A stretch of 64,000 nucleotides of DNA from an uncultured Christensenella sp. (GCA_910577815.1 CAJTNO010000002.1:199138-263137), one strand, 5' to 3'; shown: positions 21,001-25,464, numbered from the stretch's first letter. Notes: generated by a model not told the origin, from the letters alone. A program made the numbers and translations.

Positions 21001-23430
21001 GCTCGCGTCCTTGGGCAGTAGCTTGATTTTGGCGGTGGATTTAAGCAGAGCCGCCTCGTTAAAGCCGCTTGTGAGGTCGATATCTGCCTGAATATCGGCA
21101 ACAAGACCGCCTCTTATAGAGCCGAGCTTAAAGAGTATATCAAGCAAGACGTCAAAGGTCGTATCTCCGAGCGCCAAATCCTTAAGATTTACCTGAAGCT
21201 GGGCAAGCTCGCCGCTGAGCGCCTCGACGTTGATATCGAGACCTGTCTGGAGATTTACGTGCAGGATTTCCGCATTGAGAGCGCCGTCCTTGGTAATTGG
21301 CAAATAATGCTCGGAGTAAATATTTTCAAACAAATCGGCAAAGCCGCTCGGGTCGGAGATAGTGCCGAACTTGAGCTTAACGCCCGCGCCGAGCTTGACA
21401 AGCGGATTTTGCTCGCTCTTGCCGAGGTCAACCGCTATGGACAGCGACTTATCCTTGCCGAAGCCGAGGTCCTTATAGGTGAGGGTCGCGTTTGTGACAG
21501 GCACCTTGCCGCCCTCGAGATCGCCCACGAAAATCAGACCGAAGATATAATCGAGGATGTTCTGCGCGATATCCAGATGTATGGTGTTGATATTGAAGAT
21601 ATTGCCGTCCATACCTACGGTAATATTATCGACGATAGCCATAATCAAGCCCATAGTATCGCCGATTTCGTTGGAGTCGTCCTCCGCCGCGACCATACCC
21701 GTGTGCTGCTTGATTATAGCTCCGTTTGCCGCGAGCTTATTGTACTGCTCCTCGGTGTTGGTGTTGCCGTTTACTGCTTTGATAATGGTATCGAACAGCT
21801 TATCCATCAAGCCGTCGAGAAGCTCGTTGACGTTGATATCCTCAACCTTGAGCTTGGTATTCTTATTGCCGAGCACGCCGCTTGCGTCGATATAAACCGC
21901 CTCGTCCCTGCCGGTGTAATAGACGCCGAGGCGCGTAGCGCCCTCGGAGCCTCTCAGCTCAAGCGCGATACGCGTCTTGGAAGCGTCCTTGGTATTTATT
22001 TCCGCGCGGATTTTGACGATAATCGAGTTTTCGGTCTTGTCAAAATTGAGGTCCATAGCGAAAAGCGGCAGGAGCGCCTTATACGTATCCTCGCCGAGGT
22101 TGGTTTTTAAAATATTGGTGAAAAGCGTACCGAAGGAATCCATAACGTTTGAAATGGAAACGGTCTGCTTTGAAGTGTCGATGCTAAGAGTTACGTCGCC
22201 CTCGAAGGTAAGTATGGAATACTTATTCGTGGACTGCGCAATATGGTCATAGAAGCTGATGTTCTGTTTTTTATCGTAAATTCTGTTTTTGAGTATGCCG
22301 ACTACGTCGAGCGTAGGAGCGCCGACAAACTTAGCGTCGATATAGCCGAGCTTGATGCCGACGCTGCTTTGGAAATCGCCGTATCTGTCCTTAACCGCCT
22401 CCGACGCGTTGGAGTTGAAGTTTACGTCTATAGACGTATCCACACCGTCAAGCACACCGTCCTGAATGTCCGCCTGAATGTAGATTGCCATACCGGTAAG
22501 CGCGCCGAGCTTACCGAGGTCGAGACCGAGAACCTTATTGACAAGACCGATAATGTCCTCGCTGATTAAACCCTGAAGTAAAGGAAGAAGACTTGCGACG
22601 AAAGAGAGGTCGCAAGGTATAAGCAGGGTTTGGCTGCCGTTTCCGTTGTCCTTAATGGAGCTGAACGAACCGCTGAAAAGCAAGGTAACAATCAAATCCT
22701 CAACGGTCATATCGAGAATACCGAGGTCGGCGTTTATGATGCTGTCTATAAGGTCGCCGATGTTATAGCCGAGAAGCTCGTTAAAGAGGAGGTCGGTGAT
22801 ATTGAGCTGCTTAAACACGCCGTGAAGCTTTTTGGCAAAATTGGCTATATCGAGGTTGTCCGTCCAGACTACGTGTACGGATTCGCCCGTCTCGCCCGCC
22901 GCGTTTTTAATTCCGCGTACGTCCGCAACAAGCTTGCCCTCGTAAAAATAGAAGCCGGCAAGCAGCTCGCCGCCGTCGTTTTTGACAAGATTGTTTATAG
23001 CGTCGTTATCCTGAGCGTCCTTAATCTCGGAGGCTCCGAACTGTCTGAGCTCTACAAGGAACTGGTCCTGCACCTGCGCTTTAGTCGACTGAGGCGCAAG
23101 GTTCATAGCCACCGCCACACGCATAACAAAGACGTTTTCGCTGCCGTCCTTGGCGTAACCCAGAATAAACGAAGTATCCACGTTTATGTATCTGCTGTCG
23201 CTTTCCTGCGACACGGCGGCAAACGCGGCGTTCTTAAGCATATTCCAGGCCAATCTCGAATCTATGGGAGTACCGCCGTTAAGGTCGGGGTTGTCCGGAC
23301 CGGGCGTCGGTATCGGAGTAGGCTCCGGATTCGGGTTGGCAGTGCCAGTCGAATTGCACGCGACAAATACCGAGGTCAGGACAACCAACAGTATCAGCAA
23401 CAGCACGACTGAAATTTTTCTCTTTCTCAT
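1..23430 (-). CDS. Giant repeat-containing surface lipoprotein (3' end beyond window)
   Basis: This is one open frame of 7,810 codons with no stop, still open at the left edge, so the protein exceeds 7,800 residues. The ATG at 23430 follows a GGAGGA ribosome site. Residues 1-24 form a lipoprotein signal (basic MRKRK, Leu/Val-rich core) ending in FVA before Cys25, then a Pro-rich linker (about 27-50). Residues from about 150 to 6,270 contain some 14 diverged units with a core like GIYYxGxxxYIDxSxLG, amphipathic Leu/Ile-rich segments and an acidic EALxxA linker. The last 1,400 visible residues look like beta-sandwich (Ig-like) modules. I infer an extracytoplasmic, membrane-anchored protein spanning or covering the wall. 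No enzyme motif was recognised and the function is unknown. Adhesin, structural fibre or lipid-handling scaffold are all possible. Several long plus-strand frames here are antisense shadows. Confidence 0.9.
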   Translation of the reverse strand, partial: MRKRKISVVLLLILLVVLTSVFVACNSTGTANPNPEPTPIPTPGPDNPDLNGGTPIDSRLAWNMLKNAAFAAVSQESDSRYINVDTSFILGYAKDGSENVFVMRVAVAMNLAPQSTKAQVQDQFLVELRQFGASEIKDAQDNDAINNLVKNDGGELLAGFYFYEGKLVADVRGIKNAAGETGESVHVVWTDNLDIANFAKKLHGVFKQLNITDLLFNELLGYNIGDLIDSIINADLGILDMTVEDLIVTLLFSGSFSSIKDNGNGSQTLLIPCDLSFVASLLPLLQGLISEDIIGLVNKVLGLDLGKLGALTGMAIYIQADIQDGVLDGVDTSIDVNFNSNASEAVKDRYGDFQSSVGIKLGYIDAKFVGAPTLDVVGILKNRIYDKKQNISFYDHIAQSTNKYSILTFEGDVTLSIDTSKQTVSISNVMDSFGTLFTNILKTNLGEDTYKALLPLFAMDLNFDKTENSIIVKIRAEINTKDASKTRIALELRGSEGATRLGVYYTGRDEAVYIDASGVLGNKNTKLKVEDINVNELLDGLMDKLFDTIIKAVNGNTNTEEQYNKLAANGAIIKQHTGMVAAEDDSNEIGDTMGLIMAIVDNITVGMDGNIFNINTIHLDIAQNILDYIFGLIFVGDLEGGKVPVTNATLTYKDLGFGKDKSLSIAVDLGKSEQNPLVKLGAGVKLKFGTISDPSGFADLFENIYSEHYLPITKDGALNAEILHVNLQTGLDINVEALSGELAQLQVNLKDLALGDTTFDVLLDILFKLGSIRGGLVADIQADIDLTSGFNEAALLKSTAKIKLLPKDASGNIDYNNEVLAIYLQEGKLYINAQMLCIGVDKIMIDLQRLSMMGVEMDALSADDEALATADGTADEDITQATSTDRIIALIGGMIQGINLGKNSIEIAFVSNLLQALIDGLDIDGIDIIVNDAGVEGGIKIELVDGLNLSELKLGIYMSIGDHVNFEIGLNGFEAGLGESNTNYLDLETQYSKDDFVDLFANPFVSFDGVFGLNLSVEQGTTTIDFGRKGTHWLDGDGITYKSIEQYPVPSGYKGLLYYFDDEADKFMPAFSDTISVGFDQKGTFEYKLKMSGRLDLASVMSYLLGDENVDTKNRRSELLIELTGKKFSEPEKVLLGLYYTGKRLYVDGSNFGINKFSVPMDIFDILLKIIAKDSTININPDGSLKEALTVAEGDSAAEALTKKKLALSVVASLTSEKLQIRIMQGIVEALYELVGFDLTDVTAWIDVVWDTLASRSGEQISLNFEINDANEETLIGAKLYAADINIIAGGNMLNGITVGEGENKKDLATYLKDDKDGYIEVPLFNGNGDMEIPSVFLELKGTIDLGANQGSSDWTLGKWIAQFYEDGENPALNSFLHSLLLSYNIDEEVVANLGFRISLNLRLNPESFIDFIENTVFIPISKDEIAQNKYKYGEIYKLEGTNYIQLDEDGIKGYDGTLFIKQYLPDGISLVKAPKDYNQLIDKKTNKGVAYLKTGENYVKVILTPQTVGNFVDDELYIPASLFDFDYILSHSDIGIEIYNVAIDDVDFNDQASITKHTLLGVHLLYTGEQFGVPVSTVYLDIKNDFHLALANLDVASLIKSIQGGNKPSEGENNTAPDDGAENTPAEGDTTEEEASKGILSVLLGNINNLIKRATVNDTEIKVNFAEALVTTIVNLLTGKNIAPDDFIKLNSTESYFAFYWFYELALKVQVDPLYMGLTLSDIRIGLGTDDSVLPGGAENFDSGKYAGLDSLDNLTLHLSLALDVKIKEQDAPIRIEDYLDVLFPQLGLKLGIDFKDTVHYKPVLTVGANISLTDPASTKIVLRLANEIDHSNILAIYIDGNTVYIDFGGLGKEAVYIENTGIANIITKLISELVGKIHIGDDEAVATADTDSASIEEQMRILLDIADGKVGLLVTQNVLLGLIAAIAAGSDANNDVDINEIISSLDLGLSVNASISVSPELELSIDIDSKLLSLGLTLGSFHIETGKDGETYKHVANELKEAIAKKDYILAENPSETDVLYVLDPVTHEFVEFNPDNADHTGLPQYVARDHFNKRPEAGILAVDVSLLLDYKTSATYIRIDDPNRLATYSAKDRYSLNKSDGRFIQDPRGIYVRDGFAFDETLDLILNMEALDSILSYGLPIIHFKGENGSITLGELLKHVGLNLLLNDAMRDGVLIDAQIRLNTETLGFKLSEVDSPDFSFDNIKFDTQTILNALQLAVSIDFTYEDGANSQRKLNIYLVEGDLYIDASAVGGPKLSVGLLDLLDKFGANDTEGGKQEALPTADDNSELLAKLGEVLNIMVKSILVKGTPWFPGDNSSNKLDYLGIYFKPDMINELLKSLFNFDPTSDLTVLDERSGLFLRPTNNIGGREMLTLEMIAALANKQAAGSDGNNVSFMFDIMLGLDVEFDFMSIDTFEGVLSMNDRYDFINLDLYIENLLPIINGFYRDSDVYEKVDVENIVEGRNYYYFTKAADGDYIKVNGEFRLIKEEEKAIGGVDRYAVASNLVMKDAKPCYFEYVADKNGGYIFDKNTGNYVEAPENTTEQRYSIKYTPADGVDFYAPKAVMKDAYARVKTEKLEQGGIYYVFDKSKTGNYVKLGGMFRAINDGELTPDDKGNVKFKDDERYVRRYATVKADKDGNLKGYYLNYIQDNEGTYVYDFATGVYVQADASDDGIRFRREEELILKPKAKEDEADVPQAVENIGFYAIQDRPQYYDQNIYLAVGGLVYFNSNGIETYNAGGLVANLLGDMIIELQAQSEFTGGIGINIALNVDLAKLDLLGLAGGKSVGQFILDSDIDEMELAIEFVKVGDDGHFERYRSGAFKVLGGLYLSGGSLYIDATEIVNNAESYARIDNFVSKGRELIDQIGGIVDGITKPNQADEALTATEYDSESQDLEKLSRDAIIALAYSDTAFQIQFTRSLLAFIVATLMPELGSIEEVFDILELSVGVELGEVQYKRVSEIKDPAEKDKWDTEWNDERYNYYTDPSPVHAVELEDYYVAMVNGVSKYYPSYTSLYVKNENGTYDKVTDGYNPDAGITYYVDEAGLKLEVLRVVKAQKADKNYYVVAEGSGATVSLKSYDLYEKVGDDYYKSDMFVYDEAQNDVRYIHYNGSYRKVTALRMRKYGYVKETGGEFYREIINYSALEDFMVAVDLTAGCLSMGLKLGRLDVDLGSGIDLLPDYIRDEVGHTVKLDNGDYEEYSRELYETLTETEKNTVKQVAVNPFTDTIVTIGFSIDLDFGVTEGAIDFGQIVAGILGNIAGVRIEMPTTSKGYSSAHFRLDFSLMLDMGDLSNSELAIELFAVTESGYDAKWAGIYYFGRGVYLDLSDTFNIPKMSMSDIGATDLINSIFDLLGLGKPFVAGSVNNGVSSGEALTAGSANDAVLGADGTTGAVGDADFTNRDLALAILFNKDLLTIALGNKMFHTILELIDTSSLGFNLKDLFYDEINTNLQVKLDTSESIDLEVLIALGLVGGRYNKVADATEQGDSYDEQQIIRDIQSLTNQTKYFAFRPAVEGGQRGYYVKGDDGTYVRVAKPDDIVNGTTYVKYRVLYNEDTKKLYLRPMLDGDGNGKENMGKDEFALNAGEEIYSFTPGASANNSYVGDGGKYDVDLSLKIAICNVNAEFTNSRKYTLSGEELKDYTAFGDMDRITLSETVDLTTSFKTGEDNDIDLSAVISAFIPSLTADNLIKIISQADDGGDVNRKIQAVVTLDLQMMALVNYARTQLVQYSGMDAFEGEMTLFDTIELLQKLIENADALGENASKILTDIISFFDLKLVIQTKGGNEKEFHDIIGIYMMGGTFVIMTDEEKNDKESEKYVDPSERFDHYFENKDGTYYLDKDGKYKPINDTPLAEDDKRYSFDANYCYPNENGGYKRVNGGIAIDLSYFNVPSIYIDSSELDTLVDALLGGLVGGGNGEAMSVAATSADDSEDEDNKITFPLITDDELLGYIRTFVYGFSVTSRYIQLLVQPDFINSILALLLDEDTTIKFDEEKFVNKPALTIYSDMTKHAYVNVKELVERIPDSSDTSVTEEERVKIRKEVVEIMTASHYRFNVTEYTGAGASKRGTYFKAEDGSFELIAVMSASQKSDYDKLVEKGEKSYYDVNSAPVYIRIIDTDASGNVINSFVLYSTASDIQIRRAEKNALALQHYGIDVPVLYILSDTSLDSSDIPTEDGKFYTTVGAEDLYCVEKLDSRYPFITLDLYLWNYQISLGVNFPEFGVEKFNYVNVKELKDKILAGTATEEERNLYEIISQYPDSVRYRDVPQYLYSSEDKESDGTYSWISDYYESGAFSPARYDANPRYYSVKEPVKDEDTGKEKFETKYYPITADTLMIMNAQGTFKPAVTDGVIPNYLEEIANGTKEYYVQTGTSYAKVQRQYMYRRDMYDAGKKVLIAPEDVDKYDDYYVRAMRQGFITRPDFENDEKYENYKYKNYVSIGELFYLSLDLRAHLYVEAGRMFFPYGEYKQLYSQINNLLGENELSDADMLAFIKDNGLGYKIQRGEYVQVKDGAEIESLMAGGHLYVWANSSLSEDYDGVKEQLGQVLSGIFGNMKAVLQLQEGDSLNIYLSVRINLCFDLTISPFKLNVRDLDIAIDAWLQQRDKLAGGGYVSPEDRQNGNYEGELENGSLAHILGIYYDRNAATGSAGLYVDLSWILGADAKIYVDLSKHSIEDVLAGLLGNNSMDNDEALPVARNDRIDKDVQSPDVTTAYLNIFTNAIAVNVTSGFLRVLLNELMADSSSITDVLPNFRAYVKVGFNPYDLTVGALLFNEDGSRPVIDVGLKFEGLNGTETSSSIAFGPESEFDGGDIFNNANFHLDSKGEYARNYDLGNIIRLYKNSADGVEYYETENGNYKKLDDGSFELISGDYDGTRYDVYNGPSQRYSHDGYSAKEILPEARFAFGSDHDNRYDTGEFKGMLYVKVGDAYKPINEVETKFKSASYRDICNTETFASFRGELYAVDPEFDYIKVDKRSLAGYTGKGKLQYRLARTGELTNPLAVNVDGAAYMPIDEDGDGYTSAVEADKYAGEKAYILSGDFKGYTKAMTIDLSKLSNVSIADMLGDFKSVEFGVTLDLTLKVSNIINWAYQMTKFIDDSTITEYLYFLIASLEYIENEGNKTETNSKVSLNASINVYLPTQNIVAILTNNDPDKTINILDVLDGIKAYVEITYQTGLHKNPATSRLWFEINGGKLDAYLDMAEIGELIGFGNFFSYGKLDGFDLAPLLGSASATSVAEAIAAADKALDDDIVNTGMLPEGIWGTLNVLLGRLLLSSDFITVGLNESLLADLLKILINSDSEILNSVAEFLPKLYTTNDSDTSGITINFSGNSPSVDINFGFKVGEDYYITVQRYNEMFGKNGKYCIDGVTYSDWSGTRFAKNEDGTYSVTTSTDNANTYVYISSDNYVLKAYAYPTWEGETFDYVPATGEFVKNAAGNGLYIAMGDFSLSASLHDLYVRINKDFSVSKEEKFGEDTDGDGVKDTIDESKFVEIHSMKAYLNMSIDVSLYGSGAAGQDNTIDMSEVLDLLLELLAPTANIGNSDFKVNITNELGRDDGAFLKLDLNAVIDFENWEAALSLKLQKYAAKSNSYSTLFGIYLLDDSIYVDLSGLLGETAKVKLEGVNVNSLIKNSLGKLIGAVDNGGLANDEAGTAAKDEIDIIESNMMDWEYIMLLFRPHEVLLQLNADLINAVYKKIMQIRGEKVENLLPDLGDWLLHIGTDPTTDHTKISLNMRFSDALYMTLDLDMPTITKDVENGKRVISGIIGDQSKYVSLGSIDLEAIVNGEEVDLINALTLPTVGAHMGITVQVTSRGLARGDAGYDDSFAAWLGDELLGSLLSGVDAFGNYKKFGDSGNMTLADREFYQGKMYKYDSANKRYVEETNWRNATHYFQSALTSFTFGSANESINLVIDLKANINLGSVILYGLAGILYSDISIDVSMGYPLNKKLISIYYLGSSRLKYNQTTGSYEVGSDGDIMSDAIYIDATSLGLGKIKFQGVAGILGGSYGYDGDEANTVADASTEADGETNADGTPDASTGSEATPIALNINIENDKLEFSFDTGLFNAILALLNVKLGFNLPNIQNATLSLMFGDNGISGMRLESILDSVGSSIAIAVNPIELTIGTAAFDSAATAQEVKTGYAGLTMSNTAGMMSLVQNILDNLDLNASIEIQNKVMNVVGGNASGYGDVGYFQVLNQRSKITLTGQKRFDNTHPDDTSAGGKGYKLFLALLPENNSRYTKDMDTLKIIVGGNNVFVTGIPVKLTGLAEAAQGAISDFLKFLDLGSMAPDMFPLKLATGTDGDDGSYKYPSASDRYDTTDNWTDNGDGTSSYSYTPNLEGLINKLELNLSSRHGYQPYYSGMSAIQRDAGLISIKIEFGKQAFNELMIMIDCILLNLMSTMNSHPSSGGVQNYFINPTSVGINNSNGDAGTDPSGKYLSIKTATEVLQELDTNYVKKNATTEAKVKFLEPYMRALPYALIKWILRDVAYGAAKDLPVVGANSIWDDGTSLFGWKLAGIIGPNIQDLSRIIAGILPLPFAVGDINPSANIYIDLNPSPSEYGLNASSDMSPGIRAIELMVNGRKNGAGTSMQYLKAPNTNMGQYNITGHTANIEEAWDFFMLRITPYADGNKVESNRLIGFDESAEAEIIDKNITPPTSITITDPGRRSGTLVGGSNNGKAIEMRDSTFSNPALFPQMADVTFAKGNPYHSYYQTSVYNDARGTQLVWDASTVDYTAAEPGKTKLAGYVYGYALNTVMYAIPVYISDAAAVTRVRSYTRAEGDANTYVQSDITLNINEANNKFNSQLPDLALITFKDTSIGSRVFGTYRTETVDKKEQMAQAVIGTSEKLSASSSYYKIKGVQINSDGGLRVLPAYTAGLVNVKSNRHYTTVTSNWTSGGYPYSIDSEGYVKYYHAESDTYYYVLDTRYLPTGKNFPAGTISWNTDDFSYDWQGGTGDNSSTINVRFTYQWGFAAEATGSINVNAANYKVQSVSGIVRNGEETKLTVTANSDGSYASRLTLDPMKFNADMITSGSKFSLTNYIKSFTKLNGKWTSNSKFNDYTVKWDLSELEKAMEAITDENGQVDYYKGIKVTVTAYVGGDVFKVLNANGGKYGFVGSDYSTDSKYANSGYIAQAVPVEIVVNSYTLREFNNDVVYDPYNAYRLSGDALYPEGSTIAITVRTVDGTKSDRILTVGTDVKVTAPLIRTGSAGKYTYLDAYNNSVYSIKEGDISYNGYSGSYPLYACFEIGTEYTGIQRVYEQIAINEVKPSQQAVNVAHEDTFNPYWFEGEAYESFDVAFGRVKHTMYPDWTTLKYYTTAACTTLANEQNIYAGGTIFAKVKAYVKEGDKNVALAIAKDKDGNIIYDEDGNIVYEAQDIVLRLNVEKQEISSINFFYDEAIGDIYALSSDRQQDLIDSGEIFDVSKYTGAVYAQTHKIGDLGYGIDPINFATNPDAYFRTSERWGNPFESVAVLVNLVKGTWEGARYFVGENGEPAKDEAGQYISNPDGDHKYDSATGKFVKMTAGEMGTSYIAYVRDWTTTPDSYGIKGGFITLDAHIGNATVSFRVRVPNYEFAGVDESWTGTPSIAFAGGTVGGTGENALTFNYNVRKPWTMPENGTFITKEGKEPLDVRINWVDASSPIRDGVDIKTDGDRKYVERQYYFFDDMTIRYPSEGSFTARIYIDGYGENGTFVEVENRTVYDLFGEFRVPNTATVSVDGEAAPITGVPIRWTDWSNPTSDEIAAGKFTRHFKLLFGDDDNKVYEQEFVINNAFTLEETYGFINNAYGSLRYRLTSDIFHLGLPQKSVLAV
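4600..22970 (-). repeat. Array of about 14 diverged protein repeat units inside the giant lipoprotein
   Basis: The repeated core (aromatic IYY, turn, then Y-I/V-D-x-S and a Gly) occurs near 22940, 21900, 20945, 20005, 18715, 17905, 16695, 14930, 13460, 11765-12035, 9490, 7840, 6620 and 5520, with a degenerate copy near 4700. Examples are GIYLLDDSIYVDLSG (about 6620) and GLYYTGKRLYVDGS (about 20005). Between units lies a linker with D/G-E-A-x-x-x-A, for example DEALATA (20840), EALPTA (16590), DEALTAT (14770), DEALPVA (9370) and DEAGTAA (6470). Unit spacing is about 0.8-1.3 kb near the N-terminus and 1.2-2.3 kb further on. These positions come from direct translation; the domain family is not identified. 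Confidence 0.8.
7050..16080 (-). repeat. Tyr/Gly-rich short repeat inserts between the giant-protein units
   Basis: In the middle of the giant gene the units are separated by blocks rich in short motifs such as YYVFDKSKTGNYVKL, GGYIFDKNTGNYVEA, GTYVYDFATGVYVQA and KGDDGTYVRV. Dense blocks lie at about 15400-16080, 14050-14500, 12700-12950, 10950-11950, 10000-10650, 8300-8950 and 7050-7400. The pattern (aromatic strand, Gly turn, YVKV strand) resembles short beta-hairpin repeats. They account for the longer unit spacing in this half of the protein and are nearly absent from the first 1,800 residues. Confidence 0.6.
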
Positions 23431-23486
23431 AATCTTCCTCCGAATCTTCGCACACGCACGTATGCTAAAGATTACTATACGCACAA

Positions 23487-23515
23487 ATTATACAACTCCC
23501 CGCCCGCAATGTCAA
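23487..23515 (-). promoter_or_regulatory. Perfect consensus promoter of the giant lipoprotein gene
   Basis: On the minus strand TTGACA (23515-23510) is followed by a 17-bp spacer and TATAAT (23492-23487). This matches the sigma-A consensus at every position and places the transcript start near 23480, about 50 nt before the ATG, with a GGAGGA site between. It predicts strong, housekeeping-sigma expression of a very long mRNA. Confidence 0.85.
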
Positions 23516-23835
23516 TAGTCAATTTGGTTTTCCATTATATTCCAACCCCTTGAGGTCGGTGAGAAAAACCACCGCAACGGATAGTATAAAATCGCATTTT
23601 CCCCGTAAAAGCTTATGAAAAAATTCTCCGCAAAAAAACTCGGATTTTCAAAAAAGATTTCCGACCGCGCCGCCGTTGTCCGCAACCTGTCCGCGCCTTC
23701 TGACAACAACCGCGCCCGACTTACGCAAACCGAAGCCGAAAGACTACTCCGATATAATCCGCCAAACTGGAAAATTTTACTAAAACAGGCAATCTAACGC
23801 GGTAAATTCAACATTTTAAGGATATTATACATTGT
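23516..23835. other. Intergenic region between divergent genes, no supported gene
   Basis: This stretch separates the promoter of the giant gene from that of the acyltransferase gene. It contains a 60-codon basic ORF on the plus strand (23615-23797) without a ribosome site. I see no RNA gene or repeat in it. Confidence 0.5.
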
Positions 23836-23864
23836 TTGACATATCGCTGTTAAAATAGTATAAT
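23836..23864 (+). promoter_or_regulatory. Promoter placing the transcript start at the ATG (leaderless) of the DUF1624-type gene
   Basis: TTGACA (23836-23841), a 17-bp spacer and TATAAT (23859-23864) form a perfect consensus promoter. The ATG begins at 23872, only 7 nt after the -10 box. Transcription would therefore start at or one base before the start codon, and no Shine-Dalgarno sequence is present. Confidence 0.85.
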
Positions 23865-23871
23865 TTACCCT

Positions 23872-24771
23872 ATGCTACAGACCGCGCCCAACATTCCCGA
23901 TTCAATTCAGAGACGCTATCTTCCGATAAAGCGCAACCGCATATGGGAGATAGATTTCATACGCGGAATTTGCGTGATTTTAATGATACTCGACCATCTT
24001 TCTATGCTTATAGCAAACTATTTTGCACCGTCCTGGTACGGCTCTGCTTTTTATTTAGGAAAGGCGGGCGACGCATTTTCTCTGTTTTGTCGGGAATGGC
24101 TCAACAGCGACGCGCGACCGATAATTCACAACGTCGTTCTGCTGTTCTTTTTCGGAGTATCGGGCATATCCTGTACCTTCTCGCGCTCCAACTTCCGCCG
24201 CGGCGGTCAGCTTGCCATACTCGCGGGCATATATTCGTTTTGCAGTCTGTTTGCCGAAAAGGTTATGGGTATACACGGTGTAACAACCGTTTTCGGAGTT
24301 CTTAACTTTTTAGCGGCAAGTATGCTTCTGTACGCGCTTATCGAGTGGGCTTGCAAGCGCGATTCCAACCACATCTCCATTGTGGCAACAGGGCTTATCG
24401 GCATTACTCTTATACTGTATTTCTGCTATACTCCGCCAGCGGACACCCCTATGTTTTTCGCAACGATATTTCCGCCCGTGGACGCCTACGGAAATAAGTC
24501 ATTATTTTACACGCAATCAATATTCTCTCCGGGCGATTTGTTTACGATGATACCCTATACGGCGTATTACTTTTTAGGAGTACTGCTCGCGCCGCTTTTG
24601 TACGGAAAGCGCAAATCGCTCCTGCCCGCCCTTGACGGTAAATGGAATAAGCCCGTTTGCTTTACAGGCAGACACGCGCTTTGGGTGTATATATTGCATC
24701 TCGTGGCAATGGCGGGGATTTTAGCCTTGATTTCGGGCTTGTTTATCACTCCGGGAAATTTCGGATTTTAA
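23872..24771 (+). CDS. DUF1624 / HGSNAT-like integral membrane acyltransferase
   Basis: This 299-residue polytopic membrane protein begins with a short cytoplasmic stretch and then IDFIRGICVILMILDH (about residues 26-41). That is the hallmark of the DUF1624 family related to the catalytic domain of heparan-alpha-glucosaminide N-acetyltransferase and YeiB. About seven to eight hydrophobic segments follow, with a conserved late GRHALWVYILHLV segment typical of the fold. By family, such proteins are thought to acetylate sugars or glycans across the membrane; the substrate here is unknown. The gene stands alone, divergent from the giant lipoprotein gene. The ATG is chosen because the promoter abuts it and no other in-frame ATG precedes the first helix, so translation is probably leaderless. 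Confidence 0.8.
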   Translation: MLQTAPNIPDSIQRRYLPIKRNRIWEIDFIRGICVILMILDHLSMLIANYFAPSWYGSAFYLGKAGDAFSLFCREWLNSDARPIIHNVVLLFFFGVSGISCTFSRSNFRRGGQLAILAGIYSFCSLFAEKVMGIHGVTTVFGVLNFLAASMLLYALIEWACKRDSNHISIVATGLIGITLILYFCYTPPADTPMFFATIFPPVDAYGNKSLFYTQSIFSPGDLFTMIPYTAYYFLGVLLAPLLYGKRKSLLPALDGKWNKPVCFTGRHALWVYILHLVAMAGILALISGLFITPGNFGF

Positions 24772-24897
24772 AAAGCCGCAAACCTAAGTTTTACGGCATC
24801 TAATTAGGTATTTTGTAATATTTTATATTTAACAAATCTCTTGTAGCAAGAACTAAAATTTTGTATTTTAATGCGTTAGATACACTAAAACACTATC

Positions 24898-25458
24898 TTA
24901 CGACAGCTTAAGCTTTATGCTCTTTGTTTCGTTTTCACGCCTTACGGCGGCAACCTGCTTCATTATTCGCCTTGTCAGCTTGTCCGCTCCGCGCACGCCT
25001 TTAATCTTATACGGCTTTTCCGCGTCGGATACAACCTGTAGCGTACCCGTTCCCAAAATTCTCTGAATTAAGCTGTGGCTGGTTTCAATAATTATAATCT
25101 CTCTTATGGGGATTGTGGTGTTTCTCACCGACAGTATACCCGTGCGGAAAACCACCTGCGTTTCAGTCACCACAAGCTCCTTCGAATACAGCGACAGCGC
25201 CTGTACAAACAGACTTATAAGCACAACGATACCCGCGCCGAGGAGCGCAAATTTCATCACCCTGTCCGTAAGAAATACGGCAGTACCTTCGCCTTTGGTA
25301 AAAATATGCTCAATCTGTTCGTTGAAAACCCACACAACGGCGATAATGCCGCCGAGCAGAACCGCAAGCAACACGCTTCTGAGATATACCGTCGCGGAAA
25401 ACTTCGCCTTTGCGATTATTCGCTCCGCCTTGGAATATTTTCTTTCAAGAGTTTTCAT
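24898..25458 (-). CDS. Membrane-anchored bacterial PH-domain protein (YdbS/YdbT-like)
   Basis: The 186-residue protein has two predicted transmembrane segments (about 25-46 and 65-90). A bacterial PH (bPH2) domain then begins with VVTETQVVFRTGILS and continues through TTIPIREIIII and LGTGTLQVVS to about residue 170. This is the usual YdbS/YdbT arrangement with the domain on the cytoplasmic face; the ligand and function are not known for most members. The start codon lies 6 nt after the upstream GH127-like gene, and the ribosome site GAGGTGA contains that gene's TGA stop. The two genes are therefore almost certainly co-transcribed and possibly translationally coupled. No functional link between the two products is obvious. 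Confidence 0.8.
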   Translation of the reverse strand: MKTLERKYSKAERIIAKAKFSATVYLRSVLLAVLLGGIIAVVWVFNEQIEHIFTKGEGTAVFLTDRVMKFALLGAGIVVLISLFVQALSLYSKELVVTETQVVFRTGILSVRNTTIPIREIIIIETSHSLIQRILGTGTLQVVSDAEKPYKIKGVRGADKLTRRIMKQVAAVRRENETKSIKLKLS

Positions 25459-25464
25459 ATCCTA

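Noticed and set aside
23512..23709. 65-codon minus-strand ORF upstream of the giant gene
   Set aside because: It ends within the giant gene's promoter, has no ribosome site and is not protein-like.
23615..23797. 60-codon basic ORF in the intergenic region
   Set aside because: It has no ribosome site, no recognisable family, and composition typical of random AT-rich sequence.
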